Assembly: GCA_039586815.1 (NCBI GenBank)
Contig: JBDHJR010000013.1
Location: 62,001 to 126,000 of the forward strand
Source of the DNA: WVYX01 sp039586815
Lineage (GTDB): Bacteria > Gemmatimonadota > Gemmatimonadetes > Gemmatimonadales > GWC2-71-9
DNA: 64,000 nucleotides
Reading direction: 5' to 3'
Under the pieces are notes generated by a model that was not told the DNA's origin, did not search any database, and worked only from the letters and a program-made list of their open reading frames with translations. Every line of letters begins with the position of its first letter. The first letter of the stretch is position 1. Below are positions 7,816 through 17,624 of this stretch, in pieces. The position numbers and the translations under genes were made by a program.

Positions 7816-10089
7816 TTAACGTCTGATCAACCGTCCCCTGTCGTCGTACTCGAGACCGGCGCCGGTGCTGTGGCCATCGATCGGCGCGATGGTGACTGGA
7901 TCAGGCCAGTCAACCATCGGGTCGCCGATCTGTATGCCGAATGCTATGAAGCTGATGTCCTCCGGCAAGTCGAGCCTCGCGCCCCAGACCTTGACCCGAT
8001 CGTCGTCGAAGATCTCGACGCGCTCGATCTTGCCTTCGGTGCGGCGCGGGTTGTACACCCACCGTGCATCCGGTTCCCCGTCGTCCCTGCGCGTGAATGC
8101 GCCTCCGGGGATTACCTCGAAGACGTCGTCGAACATCACCGTGACATCCTCGGTGGTCGGATCGAAGCCGTCATATTCCGGGTGATCGAACACGCCCTCG
8201 ACCCTGAACTGGTCCTTGCCGCTCTGACGCGGGTGCAACGTGACCATGGACTTGTCGATCTGCATCTCGTGTGCCCAGACGAAGATGCTGGCCTCACCGC
8301 CTCCGCGCCCGAAGCCCCAATGGGATATGGTAGCAGTCGCGACGAGCGGGCGCGGCACGAACCACTGCTTCACCCGGTTCAGCATCCCGCTGGCGAACCG
8401 CATGATGGGGTTGGCATCGGGGCTCATGCTAACCGTGAAGTCGCTGCAATCGAGGTACTCGGGTGTCTCCAGGAGCTCGCCGGCCTCGGCCATGCGCCAC
8501 GGTTCCTCAAAGCGGTACATCATGTGGTGCGGCGAGCCAGCCGGTAGGCATAGGCCGACGACGGCGTCACTCAACAGTTGCGTTATGGGTTCGCCTTCCA
8601 GGTCCCTCGCGTCGACATGCAGACAGCGTCCGGTCTGGCCAACCAGCGTATTGTGGCAATCGCCGTCCTCAATGAAGTCCAAGTTCACCAATGCATCGTC
8701 TGGGAGACTACCTGGCGGGAACTCGATCCCGCCGACGGGCTTGCCGCCCTCTTCGACCGTGACGGTGCCACCCTGGTCTGCGTCGATCAGGACATCGATA
8801 GTCACCGTCTGGCGACCATACTCGGCGCCGTCACCCACGGCGCAAATGTCGAACTGGTGGGTACCAGCGAACGCGTCAAGGGGCGGGCCGACTTCGATGT
8901 CGAAGTTAAGAATGGCCGGAAGCTCGACGTCCACGTTGAAGCCCGGCGGAACGGGTGTCACCGAGACGAGCCAATCGGCATAGGCCGGGTAGTCGGAGCA
9001 TACCTCCAGCGTCACCTCGTCGACCGTGCTCACGGCCTCAGTGATGAGCTGGGCGATCTGGGTTGCGGGGTCGACACCGGGAGGAAACGTGCCGTCTGTG
9101 TTGATCTGGTAGTTGACTCCGCCGGTCTCCTCCGCGTAGGCGTCCCACAGCTCGTTAAATGTCCCCGCCGGCGTTGCGTCGAAAACGGGGTGTCCACTGA
9201 ACAGATTCACGAGGGTGATTCCGGCGTCGTCCATCTCGTCGAGCACGGTGCCGATGCTGAGATCGTCAGACGTTCCGATCGTCTCGTCGCGGCCGGGGTC
9301 CTTCCCGGTGTCGTACGTGCCTCCGATCAAGGCATCAACGTCGCAGTCGTGAGGGATGTTGTCTGCGAAGTTCACCATGATGCGCTTCGCGCCGTCACGC
9401 CACATGATGTTCGCATCCGAGTAACTCTCGTAGAAGACCCTGCTGTACGACTCAGGTCCGTCAGCGCCCCACCCGAGAACCAGGGCGCCGATCTCGTTCG
9501 CCACATCAGTGCTTGACGACGTTATTGCCTGATCGAGCCGGTAGGGAACGTCGCCGTCGTTCTCGAAGTCACCGTACTGCTGAGAGTAATAGTCGCAGGC
9601 TCCGCCGGCATCTGTCGTGAAGGTGCCGTCGTAGTCCATGTAGCTCACGAGGCCGAACTGCACGTCGGTGATTTCCGCCGCGACGGCGTTCATGATGTTG
9701 ACGGCTTCGGTCTTCAGCGTGGACAGTTCCCCGCCCATGCTTCCCGTGAGGTCAAACGAGAACAGCACGTCGCCCTTGGGCGGCACGTCGGGGAGATCCA
9801 GTGTCTTCGACTCCCCAACGATCTCCCCCGGGTAGAGCGTTGCCGAGAGTGTGGACGGTGTCACAACGGTACCCCCCCCCTCCTCCGACAACGCCATATG
9901 CCGACGGGGCTTGACCAGTTTGCTGAGGTCGAGCTCCGGTTGCTCTCCCCATGCCTCAGGCGGTGCGTTCACGCTGGCATTGACGTCCTGGTCACCACCC
10001 GGTCCCACCACCGTCGGGTCGTCGTCCACACACGCCTCGACGGCGAACGCCAATGCTACCGCCAAGGCAACTGTTCCTAATCGTTTCAT
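7816..10089 (-). CDS. von Willebrand factor A-domain surface lipoprotein
   Basis: A 757-aa lipoprotein. The N-terminus MKRLGTVALAVALAFAVEAC carries a lipobox ending in Cys20. A VWA domain spans about 100-330 with the metal-site motif DLTGSM near 111-116 (DxTxS form), followed by regions that look like Ig/fibronectin-type strands. The C-terminal half (about 450-650) contains a CLPAG...WFVPRPL...GFGRGGG segment that recurs in the lipoprotein at 13000-14901, so the two are paralogues. The start at 10089 is preceded by AAGGAGCGGAAG; upstream codons in the frame lack a signal. It follows the frameshifted kinase, giving a kinase-lipoprotein pair. Role unknown; VWA lipoproteins usually mediate metal-dependent protein binding outside the inner membrane. 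Confidence 0.82.
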   Translation of the reverse strand: MKRLGTVALAVALAFAVEACVDDDPTVVGPGGDQDVNASVNAPPEAWGEQPELDLSKLVKPRRHMALSEEGGGTVVTPSTLSATLYPGEIVGESKTLDLPDVPPKGDVLFSFDLTGSMGGELSTLKTEAVNIMNAVAAEITDVQFGLVSYMDYDGTFTTDAGGACDYYSQQYGDFENDGDVPYRLDQAITSSSTDVANEIGALVLGWGADGPESYSRVFYESYSDANIMWRDGAKRIMVNFADNIPHDCDVDALIGGTYDTGKDPGRDETIGTSDDLSIGTVLDEMDDAGITLVNLFSGHPVFDATPAGTFNELWDAYAEETGGVNYQINTDGTFPPGVDPATQIAQLITEAVSTVDEVTLEVCSDYPAYADWLVSVTPVPPGFNVDVELPAILNFDIEVGPPLDAFAGTHQFDICAVGDGAEYGRQTVTIDVLIDADQGGTVTVEEGGKPVGGIEFPPGSLPDDALVNLDFIEDGDCHNTLVGQTGRCLHVDARDLEGEPITQLLSDAVVGLCLPAGSPHHMMYRFEEPWRMAEAGELLETPEYLDCSDFTVSMSPDANPIMRFASGMLNRVKQWFVPRPLVATATISHWGFGRGGGEASIFVWAHEMQIDKSMVTLHPRQSGKDQFRVEGVFDHPEYDGFDPTTEDVTVMFDDVFEVIPGGAFTRRDDGEPDARWVYNPRRTEGKIERVEIFDDDRVKVWGARLDLPEDISFIAFGIQIGDPMVDWPDPVTIAPIDGHSTGAGLEYDDRGRLIRR

Positions 10090-10209
10090 CTTCCGCTCCT
10101 TCGCCCGTAGGGCGCCTTCGGGTTTCCTTCCTCGCGGAGCGGTCAGGTCGCTAGGGCCCGGCCTGCCGCATTGCGACACCATCTATGACTGCACCAAATG
10201 GGATATCCG

Positions 10210-12742
10210 TTACGGCCCGTATCCTGTGATCTCGCCGATGCGGGGGTGGCTGCGTATCTCGCGCCACCACCACACGGTGCCGATGGCCTCGGCGAACTCG
10301 TGCCCGGGGTTGGCGGCGACGAAGCGCTTGAGCAGGTCTATGGCCTCGTCGTAGTCGCCTAGATGTGTGCGCAGGTACGCCTCGACGGAGAGCAAATACA
10401 GAGACGGATCGAGTTCGTAAGTGACCTGCTCGCGGGCCCGCAGCAATACACGGCGGGCGCTGTCGGCGAGCCCCGCGCGCGCGAGGACTCCTCCCACCAG
10501 CATCTGCCCTTGCGTGTCTCTGAACTCGTTGGCGGTCGTGGGAATGTCCAGCAGGGAGTCCAGCCGCCACGCCTCATCGACATCTGCGGGGGCGGCGGGC
10601 GTCGCCATGAGCCACATGCGGCACTCCACGAAGCGCCGATCACGCGGGAATTGCGTTGCACCCTCGGTGCACCAGCGCCGAGCTTGAACGAACTGCTCGA
10701 GGTCCATCGATCCCCAGAAGAGGCGCACGAGGATCCTCTCGCGGTTCTCCAGGAACGCGTCCTCCTCGAGCGCACGCTGAGCGGCGAGCAAGGCCGACGG
10801 GATGTCCTCTACATCATAGTAGAGGAAGCTGAGGGTCACTTGCGCACGCGCCAATGTCGGATCGGCCGCCACCGCCGTCTCGAGGTCCTCGCGGGCGCGC
10901 TGATGGATGCGGTCCGACTCGGCCTGGTCGGTAGCTAGTCCCAGATCCCACAGGTTCAGCAACGCTGTTCCGCGGAGCTCGAGGGCCGGGGGCGAGTCAC
11001 CGGCGAGTTCGATCGCCCGAGTGGCGTGCGCGACCGCCTCCTCGTACCAGGTCTGTGCGTCAAACGGTTCCTCTTGCAGCTGCGCGATGGACTGTGCGAC
11101 CCAGCCACGAGCCACGATCGGGTCTGCCCAGCCGGGGTCGGCGGCCTCTGCCCGGGTGAGCAGGGAGTCGGCCCGGTGCAGCGCCGCGGCAGCTCCCGTG
11201 GCATCATCCTGATCCGCCATGCCTTCGGCGTCCTTGCGCAGGCGCTCCGCCTGCTGCACCAGCCCCCAGGCCTGCACGCTCGTGGTCGCCGCTCGCTGCT
11301 CTCGCACGCGGATTTCCTCACCGAGACGCTCGCGCAGGAACCGCGAGACGAGTTCCGCCACCGAGTCTTTGGCCGCCAGGAACTCCCCAGCCGGCACTTC
11401 CAGGCTGCTGCGAGCGAAATCGGCGCCGCTCGCGCCCTCAACGAGCCTCACGGTCACGCTGAGCCGCTCCCCCAGCGGTTCTATGCTGCCGGCGATCAGG
11501 GTTCCAGCCTTGAGCGCCCTGGCAATACTGTCTCGGGATAGTTCGCTGTCGCGGAAGGGAGCCACCCCGTTGCGCGATACGACGTCCAGCTCTCGCACCG
11601 GGGAGAGCTGGTCTATCAGTCCTTCGGTGAGCCCGTCGGCGGCAAACCGGAACTCTCCTCCCGGGCTGAGGTCCTCGAAGTACAGAACCGCCACGCTGCG
11701 GGGGTCGAGCTCGCCCGCACCGATGGCACCCGTTCCGCCGCCGGGCCACAGCTGCCATATCCCGAAGCCGACTCCCACGGCTGCCACTGCCGAGACTGCG
11801 GCAACGGCCGCACGCGGCATTCGACGCTTGCGCCCCGTACGCTCCAGTGCCGCGGTGTGAGCAGTGCGCGCGGCCGTGACCGCCCGCGAATGCCGCTGCT
11901 GCGCGAGCGTGCCGCTGTCCAGCATGCTCAGCGCCTCAACGAACTCCCCAGCGGTGCGGAACCGGTCGGCCGGCGACTTGGCAAGGGCCGTGAAGATGAT
12001 GTCCTCCAACTCGGGCGAGATCGTCTGCCGGATGATCGAGGGCGGTGACACGGCGTCCATCGTGTGCCGCGCCATGATCGCCTGCGGGTTGGGGCCGGTG
12101 AACGGCACCTGGCCCACCAGCATCTCGTACAGCATGCATCCCAGGCTGTAGATGTCGCTGCGCCCGTCGATGTTCTCCAGCCCCTGGGCCTGCTCGGGGC
12201 TCATGTAGACCGCCGTGCCTATCGCCGTGCCTGTCTGGGTGAGCTTCTCACCCCCCGCCTGACTGATGGCGAGCGCGATGCCGAAATCGGCCACCACGGC
12301 GTGGCCGCCCGACAGCATGATGTTGGCCGGCTTTATGTCGCGATGCACCAGACCGTAGGCGTGTGCGTGGCCCAGCGCCTCGGCCACCTCCCGGGTGATT
12401 CTCACGGCGTCGGGGATGGGCAGCTGTTGCTCGCGTGCGATCATGTCCGCCAGCGACTCACCCTCCCATCACGTAGAAGAGGAAGCCGCCCGCCTCGCCA
12501 GAGTCGTACAGCGGCAGGATGTGGGGGTGGCTCAGCTTGGCGGTAACCTGGATCTCGCGCAGGAAACGCTCCACGCCGAGTGAAGCGGCCAGCTCCGGCT
12601 GGAGCACCTTGATGGCGACCAGACGGTCGTGCTTGAGATCGCGCGCCAGGTACACGGTTGCCATGCCACCGGCACCGAGCTCGCGCTCGAGTTCGTAGTG
12701 ATCGGATAGGACGGCCCGCAGGGCGTCGAGCTGACCCGTCAT
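10210..12742 (-). pseudogene. frameshifted transmembrane Ser/Thr protein kinase (PknB-like, TolB-like domain, TPR)
   Basis: Two reading frames cover one kinase. 12742-12458 encodes the N-lobe (glycine loop GAGGMATVYLARD, catalytic Lys in VAIKVL) and stops just after FYVMGG. The frame from 12444 supplies the rest: HRDIKPANI, DFGIALA, the activation segment YMSPEQ, one membrane helix near PRAAVAAVSAVAAVGVGFGI, a TolB-like domain (SVAVLYFEDLSPGGEF...) and TPR-like repeats to the end. Compared with normal relatives, the hinge text PYV is missing. Restoring 8 nt (an ideal length of 2541 nt) gives one open frame of about 846 aa. Every catalytic residue is intact, so this is a recent lesion, a sequencing error or programmed. 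It is the first gene of the second kinase-lipoprotein cassette. Confidence 0.85.
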
Positions 12743-12949
12743 GGGTTCAGCTTCGGATCAGACTGGTCCTCCGGCGTCGTCGCTTGCCCGTGACCAACGG
12801 GGGACGCCGCCAGGAGGCCAGTGGGAGGTCTCTGGGCATCGGGTCTCCATACCTGGCGGGCGCGGACCAGGCGAGATCGAGTTCTCGTCGCCGGCAATCG
12901 TGTCCCCCGGGAACGGGGGTTGTCAAGCGGAGGCGGGCGCGACGGCAAA

Positions 12950-12975
12950 GGGGCGGCTCATGGTAGAGCCGCCCC
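12950..12975. terminator. terminator hairpin
   Basis: Perfect 10-bp stem GGGGCGGCTC / GAGCCGCCCC, 24 bp beyond the stop of the lipoprotein gene that ends at 13000. The arms are identical to the hairpin at 4685. It separates the two kinase-lipoprotein cassettes. Confidence 0.8.
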
Positions 12976-12999
12976 CGAAATGCCGTCGCGAATGACGGG

Positions 13000-14901
13000 C
13001 TACTTCTTACTTGGTGGTCTTACGTTGAACTTCAGTGACTCGAAGTCACCGTTTACCACCAGCCGGTAGGCTCCGGTCTTGTTGAGCGTCACACCGGAGA
13101 AGTGGTAGCACCCATCGGACCCGGTGGTCACCGGCAGGTTAAGGGTGCCGCCCAATTCAACCGGGTCGCCGTTGTTCTTGATCGCTACCATGGTCTCGAT
13201 CTCGGCGCCCTCGACGCGACCGACGGCGCACACGCTGAAATCGTCGATCGTGGCTATTCCGGTCGCTTCGACCATGTAGACCGTCTCACTCGGCGGATCG
13301 GGCTCGAACTCAAACGGCACGATCGCCGTCGCGCTGAAGGTGAGCACGCCGGTGCCGGGGAAGGTCTTCTCGGTGTTGTTGTGGGTAGTGAACATCGTGC
13401 CCACGCCGATCGCCTCGCCCGTTGCGGTGAGCGTGTTCGGGTTCGGGACGGCGAGCGTCCACTCTACCGAGACCAGCCCATCCGCGCCCGAGACGGCCCG
13501 CGGCAACGGCAGGGTGCTGGGCGTGATGTACGGGGACGAGATACCGCCGGTCCAGCCGGCGAACACTGCCCCCAGGTACCCGATGTTGCTCTGCGGAGCG
13601 GAAGCCGGAGCCGTGATCGCCCACCCCAGAGTCGCGTTCTGCACCGGCCGGTCGAGCTCGTCGGTGATCTTCACCGTCGGGTTGGGATCCAACGGGAGGC
13701 CCGCGATGCCCGAGCCAACCCCGCCCTCTGGCTGGACGATCTCCATCTTGGCGGGCAGAGCCCAGACCAGGGGGCTGCCCTCGGCCAGGTCTCCGCCACC
13801 GAAGCCCTTGTGCGAAGCCGCGAGCGGCTGCGGACTGAACCACGGGTTCAGTACCTTGCGGACTCCGCGCGCCATGTTGCGCAGCCAGCCAGCGTCCGCG
13901 GACGCCCCACTCTCGGGGCAGGCGACCCCTGCGGGCGCCGGCACGTTGGGAAGCGCCTCGAGGGTGCCGTCGGCGGTCAAGTGGTGGATCTGCAGCAGGT
14001 CCTCCTGGTCCGCAACCGCCATGGCGGCCCGCACTGCTGTCTCGTTGTAGCACACGCCCACCGTGGCCCGCTTGAGGTCCTCGGGACCGAAGGTCACCGA
14101 CCCTTCCGCGGCGTACACTTCATAGCAACCCGGGAACTGCGGGATGTCCATCGGCAGGAAGCGCACGTTACCGTGCTCGTCCTTGGGGCACGAGACTTCC
14201 TCGACTACCAGGTTATAGGTGCCGTCGAGCGATCCGTCGGGCACGTACAGGCCGGCGAGGCCCGTGTTCGTCGCGAACGAGCCACCGTTCGGGTCGAGCG
14301 CCATCTCGCCGCAGTTGGCGTCGTTGCTGCACAGCACGCCCTTCTCGATGCGGAACTTGATGGGGAGGTTGCTGCCGTTTCTGAACTGCAGGATCGGCTC
14401 CTGTTCCGGATTCCGTGGTACCTCTGCTCCGCTGGCGACCGGCTGCACGTCGCGATACCCCAGGGTGATCTGGCCCAGCTTCACGCAGACGCGGTAGACG
14501 TCGTTCGTGGTCAGATCGTCGTCACCGGTCTGCCAGTTCACGTGGTAGCGTTCGTTGTCGACGTCCACGGCGATTTCCGAGGAGAACTCCCTCACGAACC
14601 CTGGATCGTTCTCGCAGTAGGGAAACGTCGCAGGATCTTCCTCCATGAGATTGGAGATCACGACCGTCGGGACGACGTACGGGTTGAATTCCCCATTGAA
14701 CTTCTTGGGAGTCGGGACCAGCGGTGTGAAGAAGAAGAAGTGGTAACAGGGGTCGTCGGCCGTGCACTCCACGGTGCTGAACCTGGACCCATCCAGGATG
14801 GCAAAGCTCGGCTCCTCGAACTCCGGTGGTGTGGGTACACCGCCGTCCTGGCATGCCACGACGAGCAGCGCGGCAAGCGATGCAGTAACAATTCGCTTCA
14901 C
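13000..14901 (-). CDS. large secreted lipoprotein, paralogue of the VWA lipoprotein
   Basis: A 633-aa protein with a lipoprotein signal (MKRIVTASLAALLVVAC, lipid Cys17). It starts with GTG at 14901, 10 nt after an AAGGAGC ribosome site. No VWA domain is present. The central part (about 190-400) shares the pattern VGVCYNE...WFSPQPLAASHKGFGGG with the lipoprotein at 7816-10089. The C-terminal third looks like Ig-type carboxypeptidase-regulatory strands (GSDGCYHFSGVTLNKTGAYRL near 605-625). It follows the kinase at 15016-17469 on the same strand with 114 bp between, and ends at a strong hairpin. No enzymatic motif is visible; it is probably a structural or adhesive surface protein. Confidence 0.78.
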   Translation of the reverse strand: MKRIVTASLAALLVVACQDGGVPTPPEFEEPSFAILDGSRFSTVECTADDPCYHFFFFTPLVPTPKKFNGEFNPYVVPTVVISNLMEEDPATFPYCENDPGFVREFSSEIAVDVDNERYHVNWQTGDDDLTTNDVYRVCVKLGQITLGYRDVQPVASGAEVPRNPEQEPILQFRNGSNLPIKFRIEKGVLCSNDANCGEMALDPNGGSFATNTGLAGLYVPDGSLDGTYNLVVEEVSCPKDEHGNVRFLPMDIPQFPGCYEVYAAEGSVTFGPEDLKRATVGVCYNETAVRAAMAVADQEDLLQIHHLTADGTLEALPNVPAPAGVACPESGASADAGWLRNMARGVRKVLNPWFSPQPLAASHKGFGGGDLAEGSPLVWALPAKMEIVQPEGGVGSGIAGLPLDPNPTVKITDELDRPVQNATLGWAITAPASAPQSNIGYLGAVFAGWTGGISSPYITPSTLPLPRAVSGADGLVSVEWTLAVPNPNTLTATGEAIGVGTMFTTHNNTEKTFPGTGVLTFSATAIVPFEFEPDPPSETVYMVEATGIATIDDFSVCAVGRVEGAEIETMVAIKNNGDPVELGGTLNLPVTTGSDGCYHFSGVTLNKTGAYRLVVNGDFESLKFNVRPPSKK

Positions 14902-14987
14902 TGTGACGCTCCTTACAGCGGAGGGTGGGCGCGGGAGATTATGGCGCCGAAACTGGGCTAGTGTTAAGTCGTTGTCAAGAACCGGGC

Positions 14988-15004
14988 TGGGTCATTTTGA
15001 CCCA
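14988..15004. repeat. inverted repeat between kinase and lipoprotein genes
   Basis: TGGGTCA-TTT-TGACCCA, a perfect 7-bp inverted repeat with a 3-nt centre, lying between the stop of the upstream kinase (15016) and the start of the downstream lipoprotein (14901). It could be an operator for the lipoprotein gene or a weak terminator; there is no U tract. Confidence 0.5.
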
Positions 15005-15015
15005 CTGTAGTGGGG

Positions 15016-17469
15016 CTATCTGCCTGGTCCCACGATCTCGCTCCAGCGGGGATGGCCGCGCAGCTCCACCCACCACCACGAAGCGCCGGCCTCGCCCGCC
15101 CAGTCGTGCTCGGGGTTGGCCGCCACGTACCGCTTCAGCAGCTCGATCGCCTCGTCGTCATCGTCCACCTGCGTGCGCATGTATGCCTCGACGGACCAGA
15201 GGAAGTGCGTCGGGTCGATCTCGGCAGTGGTCCGGGCCCGTGCCCGTGACAGCACGGCCTTCCCGCTGTCTGCCAGGCCGGCGCGTCCCAGGATGCCGCC
15301 CACCAGTAGCTCTCCCTGGATCGACATCCGGTCTCGCTGAGGCTCAGGCGCCAGCGTCTCGAGCCTGTCTGCCAGGCGCCACGCCTCGTCCGCATCGGCA
15401 GGCTGGGCCGGGGTCGCCATGAGCCACAGATGGCACTCTGCGAAGCGGTGGTCCTCGGGAAACCGCCGCGCGCCTTCCGCGCACCAGCGCCGGCCCTGTC
15501 GGAAGTCTTCCAGATCCAGCGAACCCCAGAACAAGCGGTTGAGCACGTTGTCTGCGGCTTCCAGGTATGCGTCTTCCTCGTAGGCGCGGCGTGCGGCCAT
15601 GAGGGCCGAGGCCACGTCCTCGTACTGGTAGTAGACGAAGGAGAGAGTGACCAACGCGTCGGTCAGGCTGGGGTCCGCCTGCACTGCGGCCTCGAGGTCC
15701 TCGCGCGCGCCGTCGAGCAGAGCCTGCCACTCATCGGGATCGTCCGTGATGCGCAGCCTCCAGTGCCGGTACCGCAGCGATCCCCGTAGCGCCAACGCCT
15801 CAGGATCGTTCGGCTCCCGGGCCAGCGCGTCCTCGGCGTGGACCGCGCCGGCTTCTACCCAGGGCAGGGCTTCGAATCCCCTCGAGAACCTGGAGTGCCT
15901 GTGGGCGATCCAGCCGCGCAGCAGGGTCGGCACGATCCACTCGCGGTCAGCGGCCTCGGCGCGTGCCAGCAGCGTGTCGGCTCGCTGGAGCGCCGACTCG
16001 GCCGCCTCCACGTCGTCCGCCGACACCAGCGCTTCGGCTTCCTTGCGCAGCCGTTCGGCCCGCTGCACCAGCGCCCACGCCTCCACGTTCCCGGTGCCGG
16101 CCCGGATCTCCCGGGTCCGAACCTCCTCGCCCAGCCGCTCGCGCAGGATGCGCGACACGTCTTGCGTCACCGAGTCCATCACCAGGAGCAGCTCGTCGGC
16201 CGGCAGCGTGAAGCTGGCGCGGCTGAACTCCGCCGCCGACTCGCCGTCCACCAGCCGGGTGGTCACGCGCAAGTTGTCGCCCTCGGGCTCCACGCTGCCG
16301 ATCACGATGCTCCCCGCCCCGAGTGCCCGGGCAATGCTGTCACGCGGCACGTCGCTGCCCCGGAACTGGGCTACACCGTTGCGCGAAACAACGTCGAGCA
16401 CTCGAACCTGCGTCAGCTGGTCGATGAGGCCCTCTGTGAGTCCGTCGGCCACGTGGCCCAGGTCCCCGGCGGGGCTCAAGTCGTCGAAGTAGAGCACCGC
16501 CACGTTGCTCGGCTCGAGGTCGCCCGCGACAACCGGCCCGCCCGAGCCGCCCGGCCACAGTTGCCAGATCCCGAAGCCGATGCCCACGGCCGCCACTGCT
16601 GAGATGGCCGCGATCGCCTTGCGCGGCATGCGTCGCCCGCGGCCGGTGCGCTCCAGTGCCTCGGTATGGGCAGTGCGCGCCATGGTAGAGGCACGCGAGT
16701 AGCGCTGCTGGGCCAGCGTGCCGCTGTCCAGCATGTTCAATGCTTCGGCGAGCTCTCCGGCAGTCCGGAACCGGTCGGCCGGCGACTTGGCCAGCGCGGC
16801 GAAGATGATGTCCTCGAGCTCCGGCGTGATGGTCTGCCGGATGATGCTGGGTGGGGAGACGGCGTCCATCGTGTGGCGCGCCATGATGGCCTGCGGGTTG
16901 GGTCCGGTGAACGGCACCTGGCCCACCAGCATCTCGTACAGCATGCATCCCAGGCTGTAGATGTCGCTGCGCCCGTCTATGTTCTCCAGCCCCATCGCCT
17001 GCTCGGGGCTCATGTAGATGGCCGTGCCGATCGCCGTGCCCGTCTGGGTGAGCTTCTCGCCGCCCGCCTCGGTCACTGCGAGCGCGATGCCGAAGTCGGC
17101 GACGACCGCGTGGCCACCCGACAGCATGATGTTGGCCGGCTTGATGTCGCGGTGCACCAGCCCGTAGGCGTGTGCGTGGCCCAGCGCCTCGGCCATCACG
17201 TAGAAGAGGAAGCCGCCCGCCTCGCCAGAGTCGTACAGCGGCAGGATGTGGGGGTGACTCAGCTTGGCGGTAACCTGGATCTCACGCAGGAAGCGCTCGT
17301 GTCCCAAAGACGCCGCGAGATCGGGGTGCAGCACCTTGACGGCCACGAGACGGTCGTGCTTGAGGTCGCGCGCCAGGTAGACCGTGGCCATGCCACCGGC
17401 GCCGAGCTCGTGCTGGATCTCGTAACTGTCAGCCAGAGCGGCTGTTAGCCGTTCGAGCGTGTCGGACAC
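15016..17469 (-). CDS. transmembrane Ser/Thr protein kinase (PknB-like, TolB-like domain, TPR) with internal deletion
   Basis: An 817-aa kinase nearly identical in its N-terminal domain to the frameshifted copy at 10210-12742. The glycine loop GAGGMATVYLARD, VAVKVL, HRDIKPANIM and DFGIALA are all present, then a membrane helix near residue 285 (AVAAVGIGFGIWQLW), a TolB-like domain and TPR-like repeats. After FYVM (about 88-91) the text jumps directly to AEALGHAHAYG. About 30 residues that the other copy still encodes (EGESLADM...TREV) plus the hinge PYV are absent in frame, removing the end of the hinge, helix D and the start of helix E. That should damage nucleotide binding and folding. It is the promoter-proximal gene of cassette 1 and divergent from feoB. 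Confidence 0.88.
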   Translation of the reverse strand: MSDTLERLTAALADSYEIQHELGAGGMATVYLARDLKHDRLVAVKVLHPDLAASLGHERFLREIQVTAKLSHPHILPLYDSGEAGGFLFYVMAEALGHAHAYGLVHRDIKPANIMLSGGHAVVADFGIALAVTEAGGEKLTQTGTAIGTAIYMSPEQAMGLENIDGRSDIYSLGCMLYEMLVGQVPFTGPNPQAIMARHTMDAVSPPSIIRQTITPELEDIIFAALAKSPADRFRTAGELAEALNMLDSGTLAQQRYSRASTMARTAHTEALERTGRGRRMPRKAIAAISAVAAVGIGFGIWQLWPGGSGGPVVAGDLEPSNVAVLYFDDLSPAGDLGHVADGLTEGLIDQLTQVRVLDVVSRNGVAQFRGSDVPRDSIARALGAGSIVIGSVEPEGDNLRVTTRLVDGESAAEFSRASFTLPADELLLVMDSVTQDVSRILRERLGEEVRTREIRAGTGNVEAWALVQRAERLRKEAEALVSADDVEAAESALQRADTLLARAEAADREWIVPTLLRGWIAHRHSRFSRGFEALPWVEAGAVHAEDALAREPNDPEALALRGSLRYRHWRLRITDDPDEWQALLDGAREDLEAAVQADPSLTDALVTLSFVYYQYEDVASALMAARRAYEEDAYLEAADNVLNRLFWGSLDLEDFRQGRRWCAEGARRFPEDHRFAECHLWLMATPAQPADADEAWRLADRLETLAPEPQRDRMSIQGELLVGGILGRAGLADSGKAVLSRARARTTAEIDPTHFLWSVEAYMRTQVDDDDEAIELLKRYVAANPEHDWAGEAGASWWWVELRGHPRWSEIVGPGR

Positions 17470-17497
17470 TAGGGCGCTTCTCCCGGGGATTAACCCG

Positions 17498-17507
17498 CTA
17501 TATATAG
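17498..17507 (-). promoter_or_regulatory. AT-rich candidate -10 region for the kinase gene
   Basis: The palindrome CTATATATAG stands out in otherwise GC-rich sequence, 29 bp upstream of the kinase start at 17469. It fits a -10 element (TATATA) for the leftward gene; no clear -35 was found. Confidence 0.35.
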
Positions 17508-17624
17508 GAGGCCGGGAATGGGTGGGCCAGGGCGCCGCCGGTCTCAGTCTGGCTTCATGGCCTCTTTAACCACCAACGGCGACTATTTCACTAGCCTTTA
17601 ACCGCTGAGCGCCGAGACAGTTCC

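Noticed and set aside
7687..9516. Rightward open frames of 286 and 312 aa over the VWA lipoprotein
   Set aside because: Antisense to a gene with lipobox, VWA metal-site motif and ribosome site; the translations have no recognisable pattern.
12458..12460. In-frame TGA in the kinase at 10210-12742 considered as another selenocysteine codon
   Set aside because: The residues after the TGA are in the wrong frame for the kinase, and the kinase text resumes in another frame. It is a frameshift, not recoding, and the position is not a Cys in the family.
13102..14961. 619-aa rightward open frame opposite the lipoprotein gene
   Set aside because: Arg/His/Val-rich low-complexity translation with no signal or motif; it mirrors the lipoprotein on the other strand, which has a lipobox, a ribosome site and a paralogue.
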